A stretch of DNA of 64,000 nucleotides from Acanthosepion lycidas (GCA_963932145.1 OZ010573.1:24453760-24517759), one strand, 5' to 3'; positions 34,068 to 45,091 are shown, counted from the first letter of the stretch. Program-made: numbers and translations. Notes: generated from the sequence alone by a model not told the origin.

Positions 34068-34432
34068 TATCCTGTTGAAACACTGGTTCCCATATAATCA
34101 CTGAAGTTAAGCAATGCTGAGCCTGGTCAGTACCTAGACAGATGACTGCTTAGGAATGCCAGGTGCTATAAGCTTGGATGAGCAGGTGGTGTGATGGATA
34201 ATGATTCAGAATTATTAAGTGGAGAGTAGAGTTTCAAGTCCAGTCAGGTTCATTATATTCAATTATGCACAAATACCCTTGGGAAAGGTAGGAATTCACC
34301 TCTTCTCCCCCCCTCACCAGCTATGAGTCATTTAGTAAATTTTGTATCACTAGATTATTATTATCTCTAAAAAAAAAAAGTAATTCTTACAATCAAAAAT
34401 TATTTTCTGACTTTAAATAATCTTCAAAGGGT
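34068..34432 (+). mobile_element. Composite 5S rRNA-tRNA SINE, copy 1
   Basis: The first ~105 bases align with 5S rRNA from the middle to the 3' end: 'atcactgaagttaagcaatg', 'ggtcagtacctagacagatg', 'ggaatgccaggtgctataag'. They include the internal control region. A tRNA-like unit follows directly, with an A box (GGTGTGATGG) near 34187 and a B box (GAGTTTCAAGTCC) near 34229. Then comes a body shared with the other SINEs here ('cccttgggaaaggtaggaat', a C-run, 'cagctatgagtc') and a tail 'tttctgactttaaataatct'. Copy 2 at 44056 is collinear throughout. 5S-tRNA composite heads are known in AmnSINE1-type (Deu) SINEs. Confidence 0.85.
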
Positions 34433-34897
34433 TGATAAGTGAGTAAAAATAGCTATTTGCTTGACTGTTTATCTCTAATTTGAAAGTTTGAATCAGGGCA
34501 GCATTCGCTTCTTTAGCATGTCCAACAAAAGGGACACTGGCTATTATGCAATAAGATGATATGACTAGCCATGGGTAATATCCAGTAACTTGTATTTAAG
34601 CTCAAATTATTTAGCCTTCTTCAGGTCTGGTCTATAATTTTGTTGAAGAAAAACTACTCAAATTCCTGATGCAGTAATAAAAAAAATAAATAAGAGAAAA
34701 GAAAGTGAAATATAGTTGAGATATTGGGCCATTATCATAACAAGAGATTTGGAAAAGTTAGCAAAAGTAGCATGACAACAGAATATAGCCAGCAGACTGA
34801 ATATTATTTAGAACAGAACCATTAACAAGACTTTGTACTTGAGATTTCTACTAATGGTCTGAGTGAACTGTTATGGTAGGAGACTTGGAGAAAATTA

Positions 34898-34953
34898 TTA
34901 AAAAATACGTCAAAAAACAACATTATTACGTCATTATTTTTGCACCAACCTAA
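34898..34953. mobile_element. MADE1-like mariner MITE, copy E (right half only)
   Basis: Only the right arm is present, from TTAAAAAATACGTC to GCACCAACCTAA, followed by TA. The left arm is missing and unrelated sequence precedes it, so it is a truncated long-type copy. Confidence 0.9.
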
Positions 34954-35254
34954 TATATTATGATTGATGTTTAACAAATAACATAAAATATTCAAAACTT
35001 ATCTTCCTGATTCAAAGTATTACAGATGTCTTAATATTGTACACTTTAATGACAAAGATTACTTGCTTTAAAAGTGTTAATCTACAGAACTACACTAGTT
35101 GACTACACTGGCTGCCTGTTTTTTTTTGTGGTGCTGACAGGAGCAAAACAGTTTTTGTTGTTATAATTGATAATTTTACTCAAAAATTCCGGAGAGCTCA
35201 TAGAATATCTTCTTTAATTTAGAAATGGATCATTATCATTCTGAAATTTGTTGG

Positions 35255-35345
35255 ATTATGGATCTCATTCTTTTTGTTACTTTTTTTGTCACCACAATGT
35301 TTCAGTCAATTCTTTTGTTGGCTTTCTTCAGGTGTGCAATCTGTA
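35255..35345 (-). repeat. CTGAAGAA…GAAAC motif, minus strand
   Basis: Inverted, it reads CACCTGAAGAAAGCCAACAA, then ATTGACTGAAACATTGTGG and TGACAAAAAAAGTAAC. The order of blocks matches the arms of the 27127 family, at low identity. A related, more diverged pair lies at 52665-52810. Confidence 0.45.
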
Positions 35346-36463
35346 TGAAAAGTGGGAGCTATTATACTTTTTTTTTCTGGTTTATACTACTGGAGAAAAA
35401 AAACAGTAATACCCCCACCAAAAAAAAAACCCAAAAAACATATGAATTATATTCTTGAAAACGAAAGAAGAAAAAAATAGGATCAATAGGCAGAGCAACT
35501 TGTTGAAGACTCAAAGAATGTTATTTTCATTTTTAAAGCTTAGCTACTTGTCCTGTTTTCTTTCATACACTTAGATCTTGCTATTTCTTCTGCTTATTGT
35601 CAGTTATTAGATTATTTGTTCTAGTGTCATAAGGGGAAAAAGAAAGCAACCTTATTTCATTGCAATGCGTAATGAGTTTTGTTTCCAAGATTCCCATTGG
35701 CTATTAATCCTCAACCAACGAAGGTCCCTCTCCCATCATCCAATCATATGAGAATTGCACCTTTGCTGCCAAGAGTCACAAAAGAGAATCTAGCAAATAT
35801 GCTAATCCATTAGTTGGTTTTTCATGATGATTACTATGATAGTAAGAATGCAGGACTGGGAGAAGGAAGCAGTTTGTTTGGTTTCCTGGATAGGGGGAGA
35901 TTTGAGGACTGATCCCGTGGAACTTGGACAGAGCATTTATGAGGACTTAATAGGCAAGTTCAAAATGTGTTGCTGACCATTTCCGTATTGTTCAGTTCAG
36001 ATGTTCCTCTACTTCCAGTGCCTTCTTCCACTTTGCTCATTTTCTTCCTCATGGGTCTCACTGTTTGTTATCACTAATGAAGACAAGTGATCAGATTGCT
36101 ACATTCAAGATTGGACTTCTGACAATCCACGGTGTCTTCTACAATCACCCTCTCACTTTCTATTATTCTTTCTTCTCCAATTACTCACCCTCTCTTTATC
36201 AGACTTATCAAACACTCCTTGTCCTTCTCTCATTTTCTTATGTTAATTTTGTTTCTCTCTCTCACCTGATTATTTTATTTATATATATTTTCATTTATTC
36301 TTTTCTTTGTGATTCTTTTTCTTCTCTAATTACATATCTTTATTCTTCATGCCAGAATAAAATAGGAAACACTAATTCTTTGTACTAGTAGGCACAATGT
36401 TGTCAGCATTAGCATTCATATTGATAGCATTAAAACAAACTAATACATGGCGTTATATAATAT

Positions 36464-36594
36464 AAAAGGCTCAAACACTAATATTCCATAGTTATAACTT
36501 ATTACAGTGGAATCGTAATGACAATCCAAATCATCAGACCTGCAGTTCCAATGTAATAAATTATAACCATGGAATATTAGTGTTTGAGCCTTTT
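36464..36594. mobile_element. Palindromic MITE-like element
   Basis: Left arm AAAAGGCTCAAACACTAATA… and right arm …TATTAGTGTTTGAGCCTTTT are near-exact inverses over about 45 bases. They flank a roughly 40-base spacer with 'gaatcgtaatgacaatcc'. No second copy was seen in the window. A TA target is possible but not certain. Confidence 0.75.
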
Positions 36595-36644
36595 TTCTTA
36601 CTCTGTCCTGGACATTGAGTTCTACCTGGATTCTATCCTCTTGG

Positions 36645-36645
<1 letters not shown>

Positions 36646-36682
<37 letters not shown>

Positions 36683-36697
36683 TGACCACTAATATTA

Positions 36698-36736
<39 letters not shown>

Positions 36737-36738
36737 GT
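36646..36738. repeat. (AT)n-(TC)n-(AT)n tract
   Basis: AT runs at 36648-36680 and 36713-36736 flank a TC run; the second part belongs to the repeat copy at 36682. Confidence 0.95.
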
Positions 36739-36955
36739 TTTATTAAATTCCTCATATTTCTCTCATTTTTAATCAAGTTTTACTTTTCCAAAATGAACTT
36801 TGGACAATTTCTGACAGAATTTCCTCCTTGTCTGAGAAGGAATATTAGAAACTTTGTAAAGTCAATCGTTAAAATTAATTGATGCAAAATGTTAGTCATT
36901 TTTAATATTATTTACCTTAAAGAACATTTGTTGCTTAAACATACAGAATGTTTAT
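36682..36955 (+). repeat. Dispersed repeat with a shared peptide frame, copy 1
   Basis: The sequence from 'ctgaccactaatattatctc' through a (TC)n/(AT)n tract to 'aaagtcaatcgttaaa' is nearly identical to 37525-37729. Read on the plus strand it gives MNFGQFLTEFPPCLRRNIRN, then FVKSIVKIN before a stop. An inverted copy at 50177-50365 gives a clearly related peptide. The protein family is not recognised. Confidence 0.75.
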
Positions 36956-37079
36956 TTAGTCTAGGAAATCGAACACAAAATAGACTACATTTGCTGTAGC
37001 CTAGTCCAACACCAAGAAGTAACACTCAAATCTTTACAAAACAGAAATTATGCCTAGTGAATTTACAAATTTGAAAAGA

Positions 37080-37440
37080 TGGGCACTGATCTTTTAAGTA
37101 TTCTATACCACATCCCAAACAAATCTGCCAGTAGAAGACCATGACCCTGCTTTCCCTCTGAGGTCAATGTATTGAAGATGAGGGGGCTATGCTGATGACA
37201 TAGGTGTTCATAGTTGGGATAAGAATGATCTTGAACAAAAAATCAACATCAACTACCAAGTGTTCCAAGAAGTAGAACTCAAAATAAACCTTTCAAAAAC
37301 AGAAACTATGATGTGGAATTGGAATGAAAGCGTAGTGATGGCACCTACCCTGAATGCATCATAAAAATTCAGGATGCGTATTTAGTAAATACTAAACACT
37401 TCAAATTCCTCAGTGCATAGATCAGTTACGAAAAATTTAG
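37080..37440 (+). pseudogene. RTE/jockey-type RT fragment with YADD box
   Basis: The frame from about 37170 reads YADDIGVHSW, followed by KNDLEQKININYQVFQEVEL and KINLSKTETMMWN. YADD is the RT catalytic box, and KTETM is the conserved motif shortly after it. A later FKFLS… stretch (about 37408) resembles the FKYLG block. Stops and shifts interrupt it on both sides. Confidence 0.8.
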
Positions 37441-37524
37441 CTATTGTGAATATAGTACTGAAAGTGCATATTTTGTTGTTATTCAATTACTATTTACTGT
37501 TTTTTTCTTTATTTAATCAATATG

Positions 37525-37554
37525 CTGACCACTAATATTATCTCTCTCTCTCTC

Positions 37555-37595
<41 letters not shown>

Positions 37596-37750
37596 TTATT
37601 AAATTCCTCATATTTCTCTCATTTTTAATTAAGTTTTACTTTTCCAAAATGAACTTTGGACAATTTCTGACAGAATTTCCTCCTTGTCTGAGAAGGAATA
37701 TTAGAAACTTTGTAAAGTCAATCGTTAAAGTCAACTTTGTAAAGTCAATC
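37525..37750 (+). repeat. Dispersed repeat, copy 2 (0.84 kb downstream of copy 1)
   Basis: Collinear with copy 1 at very high identity from 'ctgaccactaatattatctc' to 37729. It then repeats 'aactttgtaaagtcaatc' once more and diverges. The closeness suggests a local duplication. Confidence 0.8.
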
Positions 37751-38605
37751 CTTCCCAAGCAAGGAAATAATGCCATTGTGATGCAAGGAACTACTGGGAG
37801 TGAAAGAGAATGATAAAACTTTAGAAGAAACTGGAAACCCAATATTAAATAGGAAACAAAGGATAAAACCAGGGAGGAGTGTGAACAGGATGATAGGCGA
37901 ACACATCTACTCCTATTAGATATAAGATTTTTTTGTTTTTTTTTTACTTTTTAGAATGTTATCTTTCAAACTTAAATATGCTTTCAGCACCTTATACTCA
38001 GATCTATGTTCATCTTATCTGGTTTCTGCACATCAAGAGTTGCCTTCTCTCAACTGGTGTTATATAGATCTCCCAGTTCCAGACCCATGTTGACTATTGG
38101 CTAATACCTGCCCAGTATCATTCTCATGAAAATAGGCAGCGCCACCTACTTTAAGTAGAAGGTCTTTTCTCAACACATTGTGGAAGGGGATGCAACTCCT
38201 GGTGTTTATAGCACCTCATACAACCAACTTTGAGTCTTTTATTGGGCTGACCCGATTTTCTGTTACACTTTTTAACATGTACATAAATGAATTTTATCAA
38301 AAATGTAGACCCATAGACATGTTTATTTTTTTAAATGTGGGTCTTTATTTGAATTCTTCAATGATTAAGTGAATAGTTTTTGATTTTTTTTTTTTTTTTT
38401 TTTTTAAGTTATTTTGCAAGCTAAAATAACTGGTTAGATTTCAATCATTCCACTCTTTGCTCTGTAACATTAAAACTGGACTTTACATTCACAAATCTAT
38501 CAGTAGCAGACTGGGTCTAAAAATATAAGTTGCCAGGAGACAAAGGGGGCCCACCTACTAGACCGCTATCATTTAATTAATTTTCATAACGAATAAATAA
38601 AATTT

Positions 38606-38608
38606 TTG

Positions 38609-38700
<92 letters not shown>
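38606..38700. repeat. (AT)n microsatellite, longest in the window
   Basis: About 95 bases of almost pure AT, with one phase change near 38654. Confidence 0.97.
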
Positions 38701-38706
<6 letters not shown>

Positions 38707-39400
38707 TAAAAATATGATTCCAACACGCTACATAAGAGTTCTCATGTTTCCAAACAAGACCCAAAAACTTCAATATAATTATTTGAATTAAATTGAATTA
38801 AAGTAAGCTCTGTTCCATCTTCAAGCGAAATTTTTTTTTTTGAAATAACTTATTTCTGAAATTTACGTGTTTTAATAGCATATTCATTATTGAAATCAAA
38901 ATTTCCATGGTAACGGCCAGCGCGATTGTTCATATATAGAGGGGTGCATAGTGTTAATAATTTGTATCAGTATAGAGTAACATTCATAGATGTCAAGTCA
39001 GGGTAAGGTTGGGGTGTCTAAATTTAAAACGGAAGATGATTTTGTCTAGTCTGATTTTGTCTATGTAGATTTATTTATTTTTTTATTTTATTTTTTCTGA
39101 AAGGGTTTTGTGTATATAAAAATAAAACTGCCGTAACATTTGTTTTTTGACGACTTCATAAAGGGTTATCTTTTTTTGTAGGGTATTTAAGCTATTTATT
39201 AGGACTATGGATTTAAAAAAAAATTATATGCTAATTATTCAATGCAAAGATTTGATGATGTCGGCAAAAAAACGTGAACTCATGTCTATTGTTTCATAGA
39301 TTTTTATTATTTAGAAACATAATAATGTGTAGTTTCTCATGTAGGCATAAAGGGCATGGGTCATCCCAAGTTTTACAAGTTCTAGTTTTGTTTATAATTT

Positions 39401-39458
39401 TCCATTTTACTTTTGGTGTTTTATTCATTTCCATTTTACTTTTGGTGTTTTATTCATT
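39401..39458. repeat. 29-bp exact tandem duplication
   Basis: 'tccattttacttttggtgtt'+'ttattcatt' occurs twice in a row without change. Confidence 0.9.
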
Positions 39459-39516
39459 TCCTTCAAATGCCAAAAATATTTACCTAACCATTTCTTTCCT
39501 ATTTTCTATATATTTT

Positions 39517-39564
<48 letters not shown>

Positions 39565-39565
<1 letters not shown>

Positions 39566-39868
39566 GGAGGCATGGTGGAGTAATGGATAGCAGCTCGGAT
39601 TGAGGAATCGGAGAACTAAATTCATATTCCAGTCAAATCCATTACATCCACTTATGTACTAATACCCATGGGAAAGGTATGAATCCTTTTCTTCACCCCC
39701 CCAGCTACGGGTAAATAGCAGGACAGACCGGGTTCTATAACCTTGGATGGCAGTTAGTCTATCGCAAAAAGAAATGGCAACCTACTGCGGGAAAAAATCT
39801 GCCTCCTCAGTTATGTATCAAAAGATATATGATCACCTAAGCATGTATCACACATGGCACATAACTGA

Positions 39869-39871
<3 letters not shown>
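39565..39871 (+). mobile_element. tRNA-derived SINE lying between two (AT)n tracts
   Basis: The head has an A-box-like GGTGGAGTAATGG (39574) and a degenerate B box near 39618-39632. The body has 'cccatgggaaaggtatgaat', 'cagctacgggtaaatagcag', 'ggatggcagttagtct' and 'cctactgcgggaaaaaatct'. The tail folds as ATGTATC-AAAA-GATATAT at about 39816. It matches the minus-strand element at 62277-62520 over its whole length. (AT)n runs at 39531-39561 and 39872-39925 flank it. Confidence 0.85.
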
Positions 39872-39929
<58 letters not shown>

Positions 39930-40489
39930 GGTACAATTAAAATTTTTGTTGGAAAAAAAAATGTATTTTCTTTAGTAATTACAGTGTACATGTACTGTGC
40001 ATATTACTCTTAGTAGATACCAAATGTAAATACAGAATGTTATAATTGAATTTTTTATTTAAGTAATTGTTTGATTTTTAAATATTTTATGACACAATTT
40101 ACACATTAACAGATACTTCAAAAATGACATACAATCCACCTTATTAAGTGCAATCATTTGTGTTCACTAAATGATTGTGAACACCTGCCAATACTTGCTT
40201 TTGCATCAAATTCAGATAACAATTCTTTTTCAAATGATAGCAACATGTATTATTCCAAATTGTCTTCAGACAGAAAATTTCTTAAACTAAGATCTTTAAC
40301 TTTGTCCTCTCACATTGGACTTGAGTAATTGATTGTGCACAGATGATGTTATAAATTTATTATATTCCTTTTTATTACTAAAACATTAGGGGCCTGCTTG
40401 CCATCCAGCAAACTGTCATCTTGGCCAGTCTGTCACTGAAGACTATAATTTGAGAAAGCTACAGACCTTGGGTCAGTTTGGCATTGGGG

Positions 40490-40556
40490 TCATAAATATT
40501 TGGCACCCAGTGGAGATCAAACAGTAGTAATATCAGGCTAGCTTGTTAACCATTTT
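40490..40556 (-). mobile_element. tRNA-like SINE head, minus strand, degraded
   Basis: Inverted, it shows 'aatggttaacaagctagcct' and 'ctgtttgatctccactggg', parallel to the copy at 14072. The body to the left (about 40385-40490) is only weakly similar to the other SINEs. Confidence 0.5.
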
Positions 40557-40747
40557 TTTCATGCATTTATAAATTTAGGAGATTCTAATATTTAAGAAAA
40601 AAATAATCAGATCTGGTAAATTGTAATTTTCATAAATGCAAACAATCAGGCAAACTGAAAATTTAAATTGTCAACTGCTCTGTCAATTAGCAGTTTCTAT
40701 TAACCTTGTATTGGGTGAATTTTGTGTGTGTAATATATATATATATG

Positions 40748-41355
40748 AATGAAAATTTGGGTTTACAGAGCTGTTGTCCTTGCCATCCTTTTGTACATCT
40801 CAGAGTTGTGGACTCCATACAGGTACCATATATGCCAGCTGGATGTTTTCCATAAAAGCTGTCTGCGTGCAATCTGTGGTGTTAACCGTCAAGATAGGAC
40901 ATCTAACGTAAACCTGTTTAACAGGTGTAATATTGAAGGAATCAAGACTTTTCTCATACAGTCTCAGTTATGATGGACTGGTCATGTCTTGAGAATGTCT
41001 GGTGACAGGATACGAAAGATCATAATGTACAGCCAGTTAGATTAGAGCTACAGAAATGTAGGACGCCCATGGCTAAGATACAAAGAGAAGCTGAAGAGCA
41101 ACTTGTCAGCTGTCAATATACCACATAACACCCTTGAGTGGGTAGAATGGAGATCAATGTGTTTTAGTGGACTTGGCAGTTTTCAATCTGCTTGACTGAA
41201 TCATCTTCAAGATGTGAGAGCAAGATCTAAAATGTCAGCCAATCTAACAGTGATCTCATCCCACAATCCTCACTCTTACTCCATATGTGGCCTCCTTTGT
41301 GAATTACTAGCAGGTCTTAAGTGCCACTTAAGATTATCACACAAAATTTCATAAC
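40748..41355 (+). pseudogene. RTE-type LINE, C-terminal domain after the RT
   Basis: The first frame (40749-40970) reads VYRAVVLAILLYISELWTPY, FHKSCLRAICGVNRQDRTSN and IEGIKTFLIQSQL. Past a stop it continues WTGHVLRMSGDRI and GRPWLRYKEKLKSNLSAVNI, then WRSMCF, and finally a Cys/His stretch, SYSICGLLCELLAGLKCHLR, near 41280-41335. This order (a.LLYg.E.W, rwLGHVlRM, GRP..RykD..K.dL, terminal zinc-finger-like) is that of RTE-type ORF2 proteins. At least two stops and one shift make it dead. Confidence 0.85.
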
Positions 41356-41409
41356 TGAAAAAATTAAGCTGTCAGATCCTTATACATCGAAACTGGCAGG
41401 AGAGTCCAT

Positions 41410-41414
<5 letters not shown>

Positions 41415-41452
<38 letters not shown>
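41415..41452. repeat. (AT)n microsatellite
   Basis: Pure AT run just after the RTE fragment. Others are at 12766-12800, 37557-37592, 47892-47917, 53580-53604 and 54111-54146. Confidence 0.95.
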
Positions 41453-41456
<4 letters not shown>

Positions 41457-41547
41457 GAATACACATAATATCCCACATTGATAGCATGTTTCATGTAGAT
41501 TATATAACATTAAGCACTGTTTTTATAACACCTGTGTAAAAAATGTA

Positions 41548-41586
<39 letters not shown>

Positions 41587-41664
41587 TTTTTGCCATATAC
41601 ACATATACATATAGATATGTGACAAAAGTAATGCACTGAGGTGGATAGGATGACATGGAGCAAT

Positions 41665-41902
41665 TGAGCAGCCATCACAATCACCAGACCTAACTTCACC
41701 AGATTTATTTCTTGTCGGGGGGTGGACTGAAAGATTTTGTTTACAGGGTCAAACTGAAAACAATTCCTGAATTAAAACAAATAGTTTCTGATAAATTTTC
41801 TGAAATTAGTGTAGAAATGTGTCAAATGGTTTGTAGAAGAGTTGTTGATAGGGTTTATCATTGTATTGAACATGAAGGGGAGCATTTTGAACTAAATTTA
41901 TT
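41665..41902 (+). pseudogene. Mariner-like (DDE) transposase, C-terminal fragment with frameshift
   Basis: One frame reads QPSQSPDLTSPDLFLV and, after a frameshift at the G-run near 41717, another reads GLKDFVYRVKLKTIPELKQI…MCQMVCRRVVDRVYHCIEHE, ending GEHFELN. This matches the pattern WP.rSPDLtp.DFfLWG.LK..VY……..eL...i…….i..emlq.v……R...Ci...GgHFEh in Tc1/mariner-superfamily transposases, including the last catalytic aspartate in SPD. The N-terminal half is absent. It could be related to, but is not shown to be, the source of the MITEs above. Confidence 0.85.
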
Positions 41903-42119
41903 CAGACACCACAAGATTAATACAAGTTACCTTTGGACTCTACAATCACAAGCGATACTCAAAATGGTGGCCTTTAGCTTCCAGACATTTATTAGCATGG
42001 GGAACTACTGCTTGGGCAATGTTGGCCAAAGTGTTCAGTGGGATTGCTGCATATGTATTTCTTGTCTAAAAATGACCAATGTAGTTGGTTTCCTGCAATA
42101 TACAACATATTTTAGCTGA

Positions 42120-43844
42120 GAAAATATTTCACTACAGTAATTGCAATTTGATAAAAATATGAAAGACATGTTTTTCTTTTTCTGAAGTTTGTATACATTA
42201 TTTTGGTTGACTCTGTATATAACAGAATATCTATTACTTGTAATACTTTTCTTTTTTCTTTTTCTTATGATTTGTGTCTATTTACTGTTAGAATTTTGTT
42301 TGCTCATTCAAATCCACTAGTCCCCCTTTAGGATTCTATGTAGATACTGATAATAAAGATTCTTCATCTGTATAATGACCAGTAAATGAAACCATGGCTT
42401 GTCTAATCTGCTGAACATTTGTCACTGCAATTCTGGGTTTGATGACTTTAAAATTACCTGAACTCTCAATACCTCCTTTGCACTTGAAGATTCTTTTATT
42501 GTATTGAATTTTACCAAATGGCCCACTTTGTCATCTAAGGAGAAAGAGCCACATCTTGTAAATATATGTCTGGGAGTGGGAGGTTCGATGGGTGGAGCTT
42601 GTCATTTATCCTTTGATTTGATTGGCCAATTCCATTAAGGGCTCTTTCCCTCCATCTCTAATGGCTTTCTTGAGTAATAATTTCCCCTATATTAAAAGAT
42701 TCTAGTTCTATTATTTACTAAGCTTAGCTTAGCTTTCTTACAAGGATGCAAGTAGTATGGTGCTCCTAGTGAGGATTGAATTCCCTATTCAATAGTAATC
42801 ATCAACTAGACTAAGTAACTAACCATTGTACCATGGCAAGGTGCCCAGTAGATTCCAGTGTAGCCTGAACAAAGCAGCAGACTTTCAAACTGAAAGGAAC
42901 ATAAGAATTGACATTCTTATGAAACTTAGCTACTTACACAACTGCAGTGTGTATAATGTTCTTTACTATAACCACCTTACTTCTCATGGATCTTTTAATA
43001 TTTCATAATCATAAATAAACTTAGTTTAGTGCTTTTATTATTTCTGAGATATATTTCTTGATAATGTTAAAGTATACAGATCTTAACCCGCTTCTATAAA
43101 ACATCTTATGACAAAAACGCCAAAAGTATTGTCTTAATATATCCATGAATAATTGCATTAAAGTGGAAAGAAAATTTATATATGCTATTGAACATAATCA
43201 CTGACACGAGATATTTAAACTTTTTAAATAATTCCATCTATGTGTGTCAGTTACCATTAAAAATTACTGTGAAAAACCGTTTATACTTTATTTTGGTAAA
43301 TAAAATTAAATTCATTAATACCATCTCTGCTTTTGTGAGTTACCATTAGAAATTGCAATATAAAGTGACTTAAATGTTATTTTGACAAGTTGAAAATTAC
43401 AAAAAATGATGTTATGTGCATTTACATTATTGGCTTTGTTTTTTTTTGTTTTTTTTTCTTCTCATAATGCCATTTGATGCATTTATCATGTGTCATGATT
43501 GTTTTTATGGGTTTTTTTACCAAAAAAAAAAAAAAAAACAAAACCCAAAAATAACTCAAAGATCCATCTGTACAAAAAAAAAAAAAAACCTAACAACACA
43601 AAAGATTTTATTGTTATTTTGAGAAGAGCTAGAAACACGAGAAAAGTCTTTAGAGTAAAAATAGAAAAAGAAAACATTTTTAAATAAAACCTTTTGAATG
43701 CATGAAGGTATCAAAGGCAAATCATAAATAATCAAAATGTCACTTTTTGACATTTCTGCTTAGGATCAGTTCAACATCTGTGCACTCTGCCAATGATCAG
43801 TGTGTAGTATCTGTGTACTATGGAAAGTGTAATACACACAGAAG
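42120..43844. other. Intron sequence with one tRNA-like head
   Basis: Apart from 42762-42846 nothing firm. Paired A- and T-runs at 43440-43590 give Lys/Phe-rich artefact frames. Confidence 0.5.
42762..42846 (-). mobile_element. tRNA-like SINE head, minus strand, second copy
   Basis: Inverted, it reads CCATGGTACAATGGTTAGTT (A box) and GGGAATTCAATCCTCACTAG (B box). 'aatggttag' and 'atcctcactag' are shared with the copy at 14072. Confidence 0.7.
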
Positions 43845-43962
43845 GGGATGCTAAAAACTTCTTGGTGTGACCAAGAAGCTCTTTGCTCCCAAAATTTCTG
43901 ATCTTTGATCATTTGGTCAAACTTTGGGAAGTAAGTGGAGCTGAAAATTTTTTAGCACCTCT
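43845..43962. mobile_element. MITE of the same family, copy near 43.9 kb
   Basis: The left end 'gggatgctaaaaacttcttg' and right end 'gctgaaaattttttagcacc' are inverted. The interior 'atttggtcaaactttgggaa' matches the copy at 22585. No coding content. Confidence 0.7.
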
Positions 43963-44055
43963 CTCTCACATGCACACACAAATGGCCATAGAAATCAACA
44001 CTGCATGGTGATGGTCAATTTTGTACCTTAAGTGATCATCAAGTCATTTGCACTC

Positions 44056-44396
44056 CATTCTCGATATTGAACCCTTTCCATATGATCAGCAAAGTTAAGC
44101 AATGTCAGTACCTAGATGGGTGACCGTTTGAGAATACCAGATGCTGTAAGCTTGGATGTGCAGGTGGTGTAATGTATAATGATTCGGAATTGCTAATTGG
44201 AGAGCTGAGTTCCAATTTTTGTTGGGTTTGTTATATTTATTTATACACAAATACACATGGGAAAATTATGAATCTACCTCTTCTACCTCTCAGCTATGGG
44301 TTAATTAGTAAGATTTGTATAATTAAATCATTATCAAAAAAAATTCTTACAATCTAAAAATATTTTCTGGCTTTAAATAACCTGTAAAAGGTTAAG
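44056..44396 (+). mobile_element. Composite 5S rRNA-tRNA SINE, copy 2
   Basis: The 5S part reads 'gatcagcaaagttaagcaat', 'cagtacctagatgggtgacc' and 'gaataccagatgctgtaagc', closer to genuine 5S than copy 1 in the GATGGGTGACC block. It carries a deletion where copy 1 has 'gctgagcctgg'. The tRNA-like unit (A box GGTGTAATG, B box GAGTTCCAATTTT), body and tail ('tttctggctttaaataacct') follow in the same order as in copy 1. Confidence 0.85.
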
Positions 44397-45091
44397 CCAT
44401 AAAAGATCACTCAGTCCATCAAAAAGCAATATTTATCTACCCATTTACTGTATTTAGCATATATGGAATATTAAAAGATATGAATTATTTCATGTTCTCT
44501 TTGTAAATTACAGAGATGCAATATGGAATTTCAGGTCATGCTTGTGAATGTTTAAGTGATGATTGTTTTTTTCAACTTTTTTTGTATGAACTACTTTGTA
44601 GAAATTTTGAAATTTGAATCAAATCTATTTATGGTTTATGTCAAATGCTAGCTGTAATGTGTTTGGGTACATAATCTAGCCAATTACATTTAATTTGTTT
44701 TTGTCACTTTTGTTATTAAATATCCCAATTTTGCAATAATAGAAGATCTGCTAAGGAAGTTGGAAGGTTGTAAGAACCTGGGCACGAATTTAGTGATTTA
44801 AAAAACAAAAAACTTTGATTTAAAATTTTCAGTGTCCCCTTAGTTTGATGCACAGGTGTATACATGTAAACATCATTGTGGTCTGGTGAAAATCGTAAAG
44901 TGTGAAATGCATCACATGAAAATCTTTTTCCATTTTGTTATTAATTTTCCTAACATTGTTCTCTAGTATATAAAAATTGTCTTTTTCTCTTATATAATTC
45001 ATTGAGTTAGTAAATGATGAAAGTATTTCAGCATTTGAGATTTGATAAGTGCAATGCAATTAGGTGGATATATATTTTCTAGTATTTAATT
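44397..45091. other. Intron sequence, nothing identified
   Basis: AT-rich with short chance frames only. Confidence 0.5.

Larger units (their letters stand above)
34433..36463. other. Intron sequence with a half MITE and one CTGAAGAA motif
   Basis: Apart from 34898-34953 and 35255-35345 nothing is recognised. Frames at 35225-35458 and 36065-36388 are hydrophobic, pyrimidine-driven and without motifs. Confidence 0.5.
37751..39530. other. Intron sequence with microsatellite
   Basis: Only the (AT)n at 38606 and the 29-bp duplication at 39401 stand out. Confidence 0.5.

Noticed and set aside
34068-34175. Functional 5S rRNA gene
   Set aside because: Only the 3' two-thirds is present, with many substitutions, and it is fused to a tRNA-like unit and SINE body.
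43416-43753. Overlapping Lys- and Phe-rich frames on both strands
   Set aside because: Caused by paired A- and T-runs.
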